Shown here: in pieces, positions 19,327 through 29,224 of the stretch | Position numbering within the stretch: the first letter of the stretch is position 1 | How the letters are laid out: each line of letters begins with the position of its first letter | Notes under the pieces: model-generated | Told to the model about the DNA's origin: nothing | The model's database searches: none | Seen by the model: only the letters and a program-made list of their open reading frames with translations | Program-made: the position numbers and the translations under genes | Assembly: GCF_946478805.1 (NCBI RefSeq) | Contig: NZ_CAMLDC010000018.1 | Span: 32,512 to 96,511, forward strand | DNA from: an uncultured Fluviicola sp. | Lineage (GTDB): Bacteria; Bacteroidota; Bacteroidia; Flavobacteriales; Crocinitomicaceae | Direction: 5' to 3' | DNA length: 64,000 nt

Positions 19327-20501
19327 TATAATACTTTAATCTCTACCCTGCGATTACTTTGTTCTTCCGAAGCAAATTTTGCATTTGGAAAAAGGGGCAT
19401 AGTATTTCCGTATCCAACGGTTGTCAGCCGGTTTTTATCGATCCCATTTTCCACTAAATAGTGAGCTACTCTTTTTGCCCGTGCTTCGGATAATTTTTGA
19501 GCCTCAAAGGTATTCTCTCCATTGGAATGTACGTGACCCTGAATCTCGACTTTGATTCCTGCGTTTAAGGCTAAGAAATCTTTTAAACGTCTTAATTTCG
19601 GTTCAGCACTTTGAAGAAATTCAGACGATCCCGGAAAGAATTCGATTTCGTCGATTTGCATACTTTTTCCTTCGCCTAAGGGTTCGATCCAAATAACAAT
19701 TTCGGTTTCTGTATTCGCAGATACAGGTTCTTCCCGATCTACGAAGAAATAACCTTCGGCATCAATTTTCAATTGCACCTTACCGGATTTGTCAATAGAG
19801 AAACGGAAATCCGAACCTTGGTAAGCAGCAGTTATACCTTTGATTCCTGTCAGAGTCAGATTGGATATCACAGGTTTTCCCGTTTCATAATCCCGTACAA
19901 GAATGGAAAGGCCTGCTTCCGTTTTATCTGTTCTAAGATCCATCAGCTTTCCTCCTTCTGAGGTTTCCTGAAGTTCTCCTGTCATAGGTTCGAAATCAAA
20001 ATCTACTTCCATGAACTCCTTGACCTTTGGTGTACAGATAAAACAAATGATGATTTCTTTTCCGGCAACCAAGTCAATTGGGTAAAGCGTGTTTTGAGAT
20101 ACAACCAGTCCCAAGCCCAATTCCAGGGTAGGTTTTGCAATAATTCGCCTGATTTCGGCAGACCCTTTGGCAATTTCTTCGCATGGATATTTTGTTTCTC
20201 CTTCAAATATGACCATTTGAATCGGTTCAGGACATCTCGCATGCAAAGTGAATCGACCGTTGAAAGATGCTTTGAAGGAACAGAATAACGTGTTTTTCTC
20301 CTCGATGTTACTTAATGAAGGATAAGCCTGAAAATCATTTTTTTTTCCGCCTTTTCCGGAAAATTGCATTCTGTATTCACCGATCTTTAACAAGTTGGTG
20401 GCACCGGTACAATCAGAAATGGCATCGGAACTTTCGAGAACTTGTTGTCCGAACACATTTGTAAAGAGAAAAGAAAGAAATAATAGGAGAGAATATTTCA
20501 T
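19326..20501 (-). CDS. OmpA-family peptidoglycan-anchoring outer-membrane protein
   Basis: Predicted 391 aa from ATG 20501 (MKYSLLLFLSFLFTNVFG then QQ: signal peptide). An ATG eight codons upstream lies before a -7-like element and is disfavoured. The middle holds a beta-rich region with a carboxypeptidase-regulatory-like part (ILVRDYETGKPVISNLTLTG, about 200-265). The C-terminal 100 residues are an OmpA domain (FFPGSSEFL, VEIQGHVHSNGE, LSEARAKRVAHYLVENGI, GYGNTMPLFPN, NRRVEIKVL), which binds diaminopimelate of peptidoglycan. Convergent with hutU; downstream of the DUF4403 gene on the same strand. Confidence 0.88.
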   Translation of the reverse strand: MKYSLLLFLSFLFTNVFGQQVLESSDAISDCTGATNLLKIGEYRMQFSGKGGKKNDFQAYPSLSNIEEKNTLFCSFKASFNGRFTLHARCPEPIQMVIFEGETKYPCEEIAKGSAEIRRIIAKPTLELGLGLVVSQNTLYPIDLVAGKEIIICFICTPKVKEFMEVDFDFEPMTGELQETSEGGKLMDLRTDKTEAGLSILVRDYETGKPVISNLTLTGIKGITAAYQGSDFRFSIDKSGKVQLKIDAEGYFFVDREEPVSANTETEIVIWIEPLGEGKSMQIDEIEFFPGSSEFLQSAEPKLRRLKDFLALNAGIKVEIQGHVHSNGENTFEAQKLSEARAKRVAHYLVENGIDKNRLTTVGYGNTMPLFPNAKFASEEQSNRRVEIKVL

Positions 20502-20507
20502 TGACTG

Positions 20508-20515
20508 CAAAGATA
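20508..20515 (-). promoter_or_regulatory. -7 element directly upstream of the OmpA-family gene
   Basis: TATCTTTG on the minus strand, exact TAnnTTTG, ending 6 bases before the ATG at 20501. No clear -33 TTTG was seen. Its position rules out the upstream ATG at 20525 as the start if it is used, and implies an almost leaderless mRNA. Confidence 0.5.
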
Positions 20516-20596
20516 GCTTTTTCATCAGTTTTGAAAAACCCCCTTTTTTTCTTCTTTCTGAATGGATTGACTGAGCATATTAAATGTATTTTTTAA

Positions 20597-21997
20597 TTAG
20601 TATTTTACATTTAATTGGGCTTTCAGACAGGTTCGGAGATACAAATGATCAAGCGTCGGGTAGATATGAACAACAGCAACCTCGTGTGTTTTTCCGGTTA
20701 AAGTGAAATCGCCTACTTTCTTTTGAAGATTTTGGTCCATCATTTTCTTCAGATCATTGAACTGATTCGTCAAATCCAGCTTGGTAGCTTTTTCAAGTTC
20801 TGAATAGATGCGATTTGAAAACAACCATTTCGCACTTTTCAGAAGAATGCTTTTGGTCTTCAGATCGTATTCGAGTTTCGTGAGTTCCAGTATTTTCGTT
20901 TCGTTATTAAACTGTGGAATACCCTGAAGATATAGAACTCCTTTTTTTGTTCCGCTGAACTGAATTGCCAAAACCAGTTTGCTTTTATCCAGGCCGCTTA
21001 CTTTAACAGAATTAAACTCAAAGTGATTCTTATTAAAGTCGATGGTTTTTCCTCTAACCTGCTGGGTGAATAGCTGTGAGATGGAATCATAATTCAATTC
21101 GAAATCGGTGAACAGATCAAAGGTGTCTTTTGGTGCACTCTGGATGAGATTCAACTTTGGAAGTTCTGTGGAAGGTGTTTTTACTGAATTTTGATTGAGA
21201 TACGTTTTGCAATTCAATACAAGCGTAGTGTACAGTTTGTTTTGACTTAAACGGGGTTTAACCAAGGAGAGTGAGATCGGCTCGAAATGAATATAACCCA
21301 GATAAGGAATCCTAATTGATTGATTCATGTCCTTCCATAAGTCTTTTGCTTCTTTCTGGAACGAAATAGTTGCCAACTGTTTATCCGTTTCTTCGCATTG
21401 TTTTTTCAAGGTCTTGCGAACCTCTTTGATCACTTCATCCGTGGCATCAAATCTAAACAAGGTCACTTCGCATGGATTCAAGGATTTCAATTCATCAATA
21501 CTTGTTTTTGTGTTCAAACCATAATTCTCATTGATGTTCAGTTCTGTAGCGAAACGAATTCTTACGGAAGGTTTTTTCTCATTGACTCCACATGAAAATG
21601 GAATGATAGGAGTAAGACAAATGGGTTTTGCACTTAGTAAGTCTGAACAGGCTGCACAATACTCCATTTTAATCCAGTAAGAGCCATGTAATTCGGATAG
21701 TAAATGATTATTGACAGTAGAGATATTGAAAGAATCCTTTTGAAATTCAAATTCATAGCGGATTCCACTGCAAGGTCTGTCAGAACCTTTAGTTATAGCA
21801 GGAACCGTTTTGTTGGCTTGTTTGAAATAACCCGAAAGATTGATCTCAATCGGAACCACGATACTGTTAATTCCGGAATTAATTTCAGGTGGTGCTTCCG
21901 AGAGGTTTAAGCCGGTTGGAGCTTCGGGTTGAATTGTACGGCAAGAACTTATAAGAACCAGTAGAAGAAGTCCGATTTTAAATTTTAGTATGCGCAC
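20597..21997 (-). CDS. DUF4403-family lipoprotein
   Basis: Predicted 466 aa starting with GTG. The first 18 residues form a lipoprotein signal ending ISSC (lipobox). The long beta-rich body with paired strands (GINSIVVPIEINLSGYFKQ at the start, VVHIYPTLDHLYLRT and LKAQL at the end) fits DUF4403, a Bacteroidota family of unknown function whose fold is thought to be lipid-binding-like (family knowledge, tentative). It contains several cysteines (GSDRPCSGI, YCAACSD). Likely a periplasmic or outer-membrane lipoprotein. A TAATTTTG element lies 28 bases upstream on its strand. Confidence 0.75.
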   Translation of the reverse strand: MRILKFKIGLLLLVLISSCRTIQPEAPTGLNLSEAPPEINSGINSIVVPIEINLSGYFKQANKTVPAITKGSDRPCSGIRYEFEFQKDSFNISTVNNHLLSELHGSYWIKMEYCAACSDLLSAKPICLTPIIPFSCGVNEKKPSVRIRFATELNINENYGLNTKTSIDELKSLNPCEVTLFRFDATDEVIKEVRKTLKKQCEETDKQLATISFQKEAKDLWKDMNQSIRIPYLGYIHFEPISLSLVKPRLSQNKLYTTLVLNCKTYLNQNSVKTPSTELPKLNLIQSAPKDTFDLFTDFELNYDSISQLFTQQVRGKTIDFNKNHFEFNSVKVSGLDKSKLVLAIQFSGTKKGVLYLQGIPQFNNETKILELTKLEYDLKTKSILLKSAKWLFSNRIYSELEKATKLDLTNQFNDLKKMMDQNLQKKVGDFTLTGKTHEVAVVHIYPTLDHLYLRTCLKAQLNVKY

Positions 21998-22025
21998 AAT
22001 GACGGAAATTTCATAATTGATTTTC

Positions 22026-22033
22026 CAAAATTA
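22026..22033 (-). promoter_or_regulatory. -7 element of the DUF4403 gene
   Basis: TAATTTTG on the minus strand, an exact match to TAnnTTTG, 28 bases before the GTG start at 21997. It supports that start, since no ATG is available in frame. The -33 box is not obvious. Confidence 0.5.
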
Positions 22034-22049
22034 GTATTAACTTCAAGTT

Positions 22050-22223
22050 ATGAATAAGATTTTTTATTTTGCTGTGGGTTTATTCACCCTTGTATCTTGT
22101 CAGAAGTCACAAACATGTACTTGTTCAGACGGGTATACTTTCACGGTTAAAGCTTCGAAAAAAACGGCTGCGGATACCTGTGAAAAATATTCAGATGAAA
22201 AAATTGATTGTAAAATCAATTGA
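22050..22223 (+). CDS. 57-aa lipoprotein, relative of the 22552 gene
   Basis: ATG 22050 to TGA 22221-22223. The translation begins MNKIFYFAVGLFTLVSCQKS: a lipoprotein signal with lipobox LVSC at residue 17. The mature part is only 40 residues with TCTCSDGYTF and then KKTAADTCEKYSD. The cysteine spacing and the lysine/alanine stretch match the small lipoprotein at 22552-22743, so they look like paralogues. Function unknown. Divergent from the DUF4403 gene. Confidence 0.7.
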   Translation: MNKIFYFAVGLFTLVSCQKSQTCTCSDGYTFTVKASKKTAADTCEKYSDEKIDCKIN

Positions 22224-22551
22224 TGTTACTTGTTTTTTAGTTAAAAACAGTATTTTTTTTCTATCTGCCATGAAAATAAATAAGTTTCGAATTTAGTTAG
22301 GAGAAACGATCTTGCATATTGACTCTTAACGTGTATGTAATTGATAATCAATACATAGCAATAGATTTTGCGCTTCTGAGCGGAATTGATTTTTAAAACC
22401 TAAATCAATTCGGATTTCATTTTGACTATTTTTTTTATCATTTGTTCAAAAACAATACAAAAAAAAATAAGGTATTGGCACACCATTAATCCGAAAAAAA
22501 CTATCTTCGCCGTAATTAAATTATTTTATAACCTTTCATCTTAAACTTAGT
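22224..22551. other. 328-bp gap with a small palindrome
   Basis: A/T-rich spacer between two small lipoprotein genes. No coding sequence was found. It contains the perfect palindrome ATTGATAATCAAT at 22340-22352, flanked by TATGT and ACATA, which extends the dyad with one bulge; this could be an operator or a hairpin. Near its end TATCTTCG (22502-22509) resembles the -7 box for the 22552 gene, with a leader of about 40 bases. Confidence 0.4.
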
Positions 22552-22743
22552 ATGAAAAAACTTATTTTAGTTGCTGCAGTAGCAACATTCGCATTAGCTT
22601 CTTGTAAAAAAGATTACACTTGTACTTATACAAACTCTGATGGAACTAAAACAACAACAACTTACACAGGATTGAGCAAAACAGCTAAAACAGCTGCAGA
22701 GTCTACATGTTCACTTTCTGGAGGTACATTCGCTAAAAAATAA
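22552..22743 (+). CDS. 63-aa lipoprotein of unknown function
   Basis: Predicted 63 aa. MKKLILVAAVATFALASC is a lipoprotein signal with lipobox LASC (Cys18). The mature peptide of 46 residues begins KKDYTCTYTNSDGTK, is threonine-rich, then has the SKTAKTAAESTCSLSGG stretch. Two cysteines outside the lipidated one could form a disulphide. Similar to the 57-aa neighbour. This type of tiny Thr/Lys-rich lipoprotein is frequent in Flavobacteriales, but its function is unknown. It ends at a strong terminator. Confidence 0.8.
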   Translation: MKKLILVAAVATFALASCKKDYTCTYTNSDGTKTTTTYTGLSKTAKTAAESTCSLSGGTFAKK

Positions 22744-22780
22744 TTAGATATTCTAAGAATATCCTAATTATTAGGAAATT

Positions 22781-22818
22781 AAAAAGGGCTGTTTCGTATG
22801 AAACAGCCCTTTTTGTTT
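22781..22818 (+). terminator. intrinsic terminator after the small lipoprotein gene
   Basis: AAAAAGGGCTGTTTC 22781-22795 is perfectly complementary to GAAACAGCCCTTTTT 22800-22814 around loop GTAT. A 15-bp stem flanked by A- and T-runs, able to work on both strands. Confidence 0.9.
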
Positions 22819-22880
22819 TGTTGCCACGTTCGGGATTATGCAGTTTAACCTGTACTAGAGCTTTATGACTTTTTTATATT

Positions 22881-22920
22881 AGAACGACACTTCTAATTGT
22901 TAGAAGTGTCGTTCTGTTTT
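22881..22920. terminator. second strong hairpin, between the lipoprotein gene and icd
   Basis: AGAACGACACTTCTAA 22881-22896 pairs perfectly with TTAGAAGTGTCGTTCT 22900-22915, a 16-bp stem with a 3-base loop. T-rich sequence follows on the plus strand but not on the minus strand, so it fits a backup terminator for plus-strand transcription better than one for icd. It lies 22 bases from the icd stop. Confidence 0.55.
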
Positions 22921-22937
22921 TATGCTTTAAACCTAAA

Positions 22938-25193
<2,256 letters not shown>

Positions 25194-25220
25194 TTAAGGA
25201 TTATTCCTAACCGATGGTGG

Positions 25221-25251
25221 CAAATTTAAGGGTTGAAGATTGGAATGTCAA
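25221..25251 (-). promoter_or_regulatory. promoter of icd
   Basis: On the minus strand TTG (25251-25249), 20 bases, then TAAATTTG (25228-25221), exact to the TAnnTTTG consensus. The leader to the ATG at 25166 would be about 50 bases. Confidence 0.55.
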
Positions 25252-25345
25252 TAAATAAGAGGGTTAATTTTAAAGACTTTGCAAATGTGTGAATAGAATG
25301 ATAAAATTGAAAAATAAATCAACTGATAATCAGGTTATTAACCGT

Positions 25346-25373
25346 TAGTCTGTTCGCTTCTTTGCGAACACTA
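25346..25373 (-). other. hairpin downstream of rdgB
   Basis: TGTTCGC 25351-25357 pairs with GCGAACA 25364-25370 around a 6-base loop, extended by TAG/CTA with a bulge. It lies about 50 bases past the rdgB stop on the minus strand. There is no T-run on that strand, so termination by it is uncertain. Confidence 0.35.
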
Positions 25374-25421
25374 AAATTCTGAAATTCTAAAATTCCGGGT
25401 GCCAAGTTTTAAGGTGTTTAT

Positions 25422-26000
25422 TTATCCGATACGTTTTAAATAAACCATCATTTTTTCCAATGCTTTTGCGCGGTGACTCATCCCGTTTTTTTCTTCGACA
25501 CTCATTTCCGCAAATGTCTTGTCGCTACCATTGGGCAGAAAAATCGGATCATAGCCAAAACCATGCGTCCCTCGTTTCTCATGAATGATCGTTCCGTCGA
25601 TACGTCCCTCAAATACATGAACTTTATGATGAATATACAAAGCAATAACGGTAGTGAAGTGTGCACTTCGATCGGATTGAGTACTTAGTTTTTCGAGTAC
25701 CAGATCCATGTTGTCATTTGGATTTCGCTGTTCACCGGCATAACGTGCTGAAAAAACTCCCGGTTCATTATTCAAACTTGGAATAATCAATCCGGTATCG
25801 TCTGCAAAACAGGGAATATTCATTTTGTCAGCCAGGAAAGTGGCTTTTTGAATGGCATTTCCTTCAATGGTATCTGACGTTTCCGGAATTTCGTCGTGAA
25901 AATGAATCTCTTTCAATGAAATTAGCTGAAAACCATGAGGTAAGATCCCGTTGATTTCAGCAATCTTGTACGCGTTGGAAGAAGCGAAAAGTAGTTTCAT
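25422..26000 (-). CDS. rdgB: XTP/dITP pyrophosphatase (RdgB/HAM1)
   Basis: Predicted 192 aa, family-typical. It hydrolyses non-canonical purine triphosphates (ITP, dITP, XTP) to monophosphates, keeping them out of nucleic acids. Seen: LLFASSNAYKIAEINGIL (N-terminal substrate motif), PCFADDTGLIIPSLNNEPGVFSARYAG (catalytic Asp pair), GTHGFGYDPIFLP, SHRAKALEKM. Downstream of the AraC gene on the same strand with a 27-base gap, so possibly cotranscribed. Confidence 0.95.
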   Translation of the reverse strand: MKLLFASSNAYKIAEINGILPHGFQLISLKEIHFHDEIPETSDTIEGNAIQKATFLADKMNIPCFADDTGLIIPSLNNEPGVFSARYAGEQRNPNDNMDLVLEKLSTQSDRSAHFTTVIALYIHHKVHVFEGRIDGTIIHEKRGTHGFGYDPIFLPNGSDKTFAEMSVEEKNGMSHRAKALEKMMVYLKRIG

Positions 26001-26027
26001 TTTTTTTTGAGTTAAATTACATTTTTT

Positions 26028-26834
26028 CTAGGAATTAAAAACAGTGGAAGGATTGAAACCGAAATAATTTTTAAAAGAGTTTGAAAAATGTGAAAAATTC
26101 TCAAATCCAACATGTAAATAAATATCTGAAGGCCTCAGGTTGGTTGACTGAAGCAGATTTTTTGCTTCGACAAGCCGTTGTTGTTTCAACCATCTTTCCG
26201 GAGTTTCCTGAAAAGCTTTGGAAAAATCGCGTTTAAAAGTGGAAAGGCTTCGGCCCGATAAGCGTGCAAATTCAATTAATGGAATATTGAATAAATAGTT
26301 CTTTTGCATGAATGCTTTCAGATCGATTTTAAAGGGTTCGCTGAAGTCGAATAGGAAGCCATAAAAAGACGAGTCCAACCGAAGTAAGAGCTCCACTGCC
26401 TCTTCTGTTTTCAAAGCTGCCATTTTAGAAGTGAAAAAATCCGGTTTGTCAAAATAGGGAAGGAGCGATTGGAAAAATCCCTTGATGAAAGATTCGGCAG
26501 GAATCTCGTACAAGGAACTTCCGATGAAACGTTGCTGCGCCGGGATACTATTTTGCAGGGCGAATTGTTGTAAAAACTCTTCAGTCAGGAAAATGGTGAA
26601 TGATTTGAAAGGCCGCCCATCAGATGCGGGATGTTTGCGCGTTTTCAGAAGTGTATTCTTGCGCATGATTCCCATGTTTCCTTCTTCGAAGAAACGAGAT
26701 CCCTCCGGAGTGAAAATTTCCATTTTTCCGGAGATTACAATACTCAAGGCGTGATGAAGAACCAATTGCTCTGTGCCGAAATGGTGTTCATGTACACAAG
26801 AGAATAACATGTTTTCTTGAAGTTGATCAGCCAT
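26028..26834 (-). CDS. AraC-family transcriptional regulator
   Basis: Predicted 268 aa. The N-terminal half is cupin-like and probably senses a ligand (QLVLHHALSIVISGKMEIFTPEG). The C-terminal 90 residues carry the two helix-turn-helix motifs of AraC/XylS proteins: IPLIEFARLSGRSLSTFKRDFSKAF and PSDIYLHVGFENFSHFSNSFKNYFG. It lies 9 bases downstream of the SDR gene on the same strand. Regulators of this layout often control an adjacent oxidoreductase; that link is inferred from position. Confidence 0.88.
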   Translation of the reverse strand: MADQLQENMLFSCVHEHHFGTEQLVLHHALSIVISGKMEIFTPEGSRFFEEGNMGIMRKNTLLKTRKHPASDGRPFKSFTIFLTEEFLQQFALQNSIPAQQRFIGSSLYEIPAESFIKGFFQSLLPYFDKPDFFTSKMAALKTEEAVELLLRLDSSFYGFLFDFSEPFKIDLKAFMQKNYLFNIPLIEFARLSGRSLSTFKRDFSKAFQETPERWLKQQRLVEAKNLLQSTNLRPSDIYLHVGFENFSHFSNSFKNYFGFNPSTVFNS

Positions 26835-26843
26835 GGAGGATGT

Positions 26844-27662
26844 CTATTTTTTGGGAAGTTGACTCAATAATAGTTTGTCCATCGTTCTGTCGCCAAGCCA
26901 ACGACGAAAGAATAATACCGGTTTCGCCATGTATCCTCCCGAATAGCGCGTTTTCGGCTTTTGAGCAGCGATTGCCTTTGATACCAGTCGGGAGATAACT
27001 TCAGGCTCTGCATTTTTTGAAACGGTGGTCTCGAATGCTTTTTTGAATTTATTTGCCATATCACTGTAAGCCGTATTCTGGGTTGTTTTGGTCAGATTCT
27101 CATAAGCAATAGTCGCCCATTCTGATTTCACACCTCCGGGTTCGATGACAATCACATCGATTCCGAATGGTTTCACCTCAGTACGCAAACTGTCACTCAT
27201 TCCTTCAACAGCAAATTTACTTGCGTGATACCAGGCTCCAAATGGAGTTGCTATTTTTCCTCCAATGGAAGAAATGTTGATAATCTTTCCGGATTTCTGT
27301 TTGCGCATGGATGGAAGAACCAACTGGGTCATTCTAGCCAAACCAAAAACATTGACATCCAACTGACGTTTTGCTTCCTCCATAGAAACATCTTCAATAG
27401 TTCCATAGGAACCGTATCCGGCATTATTTATAAGTACGTCGATCCGTCCTTCTTTATCGAGGATTGTCTGGACGCACGATTTCATGGATTCATCGTTTGT
27501 AACATCCAAAGCAATGGTTTTGACTCCTTTTTTGGTCAATTCCTTCAATAAATCTACTCTTCTTGCAGCACCGTAAACAATGTGTCCTTCTTTTGCAAGG
27601 TCTTGGGCGAATACTTTCCCCATCCCTGAAGAAGCGCCCGTAATTAAAATGACTTTTTTCAT
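26844..27662 (-). CDS. short-chain dehydrogenase/reductase
   Basis: Predicted 272 aa from ATG 27662; a TTG seven codons upstream is unlikely. Classical SDR: TGASSGMG cofactor loop (about residues 8-15), NNAGYGSYG, ISSIGGK with the catalytic Ser, and YHASK with Tyr and Lys. An Arg after the second strand (AARRVDLL) suggests NADP preference (inference). The C-terminal extension (KTRYSGGYMAKPVLFFRRWLG) resembles the retinol-dehydrogenase-like subgroup often called oxidoreductase. The substrate is unknown. First gene of the SDR-AraC-rdgB series. Confidence 0.88.
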   Translation of the reverse strand: MKKVILITGASSGMGKVFAQDLAKEGHIVYGAARRVDLLKELTKKGVKTIALDVTNDESMKSCVQTILDKEGRIDVLINNAGYGSYGTIEDVSMEEAKRQLDVNVFGLARMTQLVLPSMRKQKSGKIINISSIGGKIATPFGAWYHASKFAVEGMSDSLRTEVKPFGIDVIVIEPGGVKSEWATIAYENLTKTTQNTAYSDMANKFKKAFETTVSKNAEPEVISRLVSKAIAAQKPKTRYSGGYMAKPVLFFRRWLGDRTMDKLLLSQLPKK

Positions 27663-27759
27663 AACTTGAAATTTATAGGACAAAGTTCATTCTAAAGTAC
27701 GGAAATGATTTTGGCTAGCGGTCCAATTTATTTTGCTCAGCGGTTCAAATCGAATTAAA

Positions 27760-27800
27760 AATAGGTGTAGAGACGCAAGGTATTGCGTCCCTACTATTTT
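27760..27800 (-). terminator. GTAGRGACGCAA-type hairpin after the PhnB-like gene
   Basis: GTAGAGACGCAA 27767-27778 pairs with TTGCGTCCCTAC 27783-27794, one A-C mismatch, loop GGTA, extended by AATA/TATT outside. On the minus strand it is followed by a run of five T, so it can terminate the SRPBCC-PhnB unit. The motif resembles short palindromic repeats scattered in many Bacteroidota and cyanobacterial genomes (recollection, not tested here). Confidence 0.6.
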
Positions 27801-27803
27801 CAA

Positions 27804-28238
27804 TTATTTCTGATTCTCATTAAAACTCATCATCCAATTGATGCCGAATTTATCTGTCCACATTCCGAAGTAATCTCCCCAAAATGTAGTGTCCATAGGC
27901 ATTGTTACTTTTCCGCCTGCAGATAAACCGTTGAACAAGCGATCCGCTTCTTCTTTAGAATCAGCACTGATTGAAATCCCGAAATTATTTCCTTCCTTGA
28001 AGTTCGAAGCCCATTCGCCACCGGTATCACTCCCCATCAAACAAGTTTCCTTACTGATTGGCAAAGAAACGTGCATGATCTTTTCAGCCATAACAGGATC
28101 CAATGGTTTTCCGTCTTCTTGTGGCATCTCTTTGAATTTCCCGATATAGGGAAACTCTCCTCCAAAAACCGATTTGTAAAATAGGAATGCTTCTTCGCAG
28201 TTTCCATTAAATGTCAGATACGCATTTACTGTTGCCAT
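27804..28238 (-). CDS. PhnB-like VOC/glyoxalase-fold protein
   Basis: Predicted 144 aa. It matches the PhnB-like branch of the vicinal-oxygen-chelate superfamily: VNAYLTFNGNCEEAFLFYKSVFGGE at the start, IMHVSLPI in the middle, and MPMDTTFWGDYFGMWTDKFGINWMM at the end. Such proteins bind small molecules or metals, often with no defined reaction. Starts 6 bases after the SRPBCC gene stop, forming an operon with it, a common pairing in Bacteroidota. Confidence 0.9.
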   Translation of the reverse strand: MATVNAYLTFNGNCEEAFLFYKSVFGGEFPYIGKFKEMPQEDGKPLDPVMAEKIMHVSLPISKETCLMGSDTGGEWASNFKEGNNFGISISADSKEEADRLFNGLSAGGKVTMPMDTTFWGDYFGMWTDKFGINWMMSFNENQK

Positions 28239-28244
28239 ATGATT

Positions 28245-29126
28245 TTAATTATTGGTTTCACTCAATTCTTTTACGATTTCCAAACTCTGCGGAAATTTCT
28301 TTTTCATGAATTCAATATGTGCATCCGTCACATCGACTTCCACTTCCAATTCCGTTGTATTTGCATTGATCTCCACTAACCGGTAAATTTCGAAACACCC
28401 GGTCCAGTGTCTGCTTTCGTTATCGATTTCCTGTTCTTCACAATCTTTCATACCACCGACATGTCTGAAAACGATCAGGGAGTGTTCCTTGTAGAACATT
28501 ACGTCACTATACATACCACTTCCATTCGATGTCAAAAAATGAACACGCGAGTTGGGCGCCAAATCTCCTTTGTAATGTGATCCTTCGCCAAAAGGAGCGG
28601 TCCAGATCTTGTATAATTCCTTATCCCAGAGTACTTGCCACACTTTTTCCTTTGTTGCATTGATATTAATGGAAAAATGCAGTTTTTCGATGAGATGCAA
28701 ATAATTGCGTAATGAGTTTTTGATGATTGCGTCCCAGCCCATCTGAAAATTTTCCGGAGTGAAATCCGGTCCCGCATCCGAAAAAGATTCCACCCCTTCA
28801 TGGGTTAAAGTTAATCTGGAATGTCCGCTGTCTATAGGTTCAACAAACCATGTTACAATGGATGAACCTTCCGATTGTTCCGGGTGTTCCCAGGAATGCA
28901 CAAACTTTTTGCCTTCTTCCAATTCAAGAACCGTGCAATGATGGAAATACTTGCGGGCTTCAGATTCATAGAAATCAAAACTCTCGCCAACTTTCGTTGT
29001 GAAATGAGGTATGTGAAAATACCATTTTTTGAAATGAGACGGATCGGTAATTGCGTCCCAAAGATCACGAGCGGGGACGTCAAATTCCATGGTAGTTTTA
29101 ACGACTTCATTCTTCATACTCTCCAT
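28245..29126 (-). CDS. SRPBCC-family protein with two AHSA1-type domains
   Basis: Predicted 293 aa, about twice the usual 140-150 aa. The first half begins TMEFDVPARDLWDAITDPSHFKKW and the second begins FSININATKEKVWQVLWDKELYKIW: both are the opening strand and helix of an AHSA1/START-like domain that forms a hydrophobic ligand cavity. So this is a tandem-domain version. Reaction unknown; cotranscribed with the PhnB-like protein. Confidence 0.88.
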   Translation of the reverse strand: MESMKNEVVKTTMEFDVPARDLWDAITDPSHFKKWYFHIPHFTTKVGESFDFYESEARKYFHHCTVLELEEGKKFVHSWEHPEQSEGSSIVTWFVEPIDSGHSRLTLTHEGVESFSDAGPDFTPENFQMGWDAIIKNSLRNYLHLIEKLHFSININATKEKVWQVLWDKELYKIWTAPFGEGSHYKGDLAPNSRVHFLTSNGSGMYSDVMFYKEHSLIVFRHVGGMKDCEEQEIDNESRHWTGCFEIYRLVEINANTTELEVEVDVTDAHIEFMKKKFPQSLEIVKELSETNN

Positions 29127-29153
29127 AATCCTTTTTTTAGATTTTAAGACGAA

Positions 29154-29212
29154 AGGATTTTAGGATATTAAGACAGGAATTTAGGCCTGAGGTCTTAATG
29201 TCTTGAAATCCT
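29154..29212 (-). terminator. imperfect long hairpin after asnB
   Basis: Nested pairs: AGGATTT 29154-29160 with AAATCCT 29206-29212, ATTAAGAC 29167-29174 with GTCTTAAT 29192-29199, and AGG 29175-29177 with CCT 29186-29188. It lies 13 bases after the asnB stop on the minus strand and before the SRPBCC gene. Probably a terminator. Confidence 0.5.
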
Positions 29213-29224
29213 GATGTCCATTAT

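Noticed and set aside
22069..22296. 75-codon frame from a TTG overlapping the 57-aa lipoprotein
   Set aside because: It overlaps the lipobox-containing ATG frame in a different phase and has no signal or domain; the 57-aa reading is better.
22881..22920. Terminator of icd
   Set aside because: On the minus strand the hairpin is not followed by a T-run; the T-rich flank is on the plus strand.
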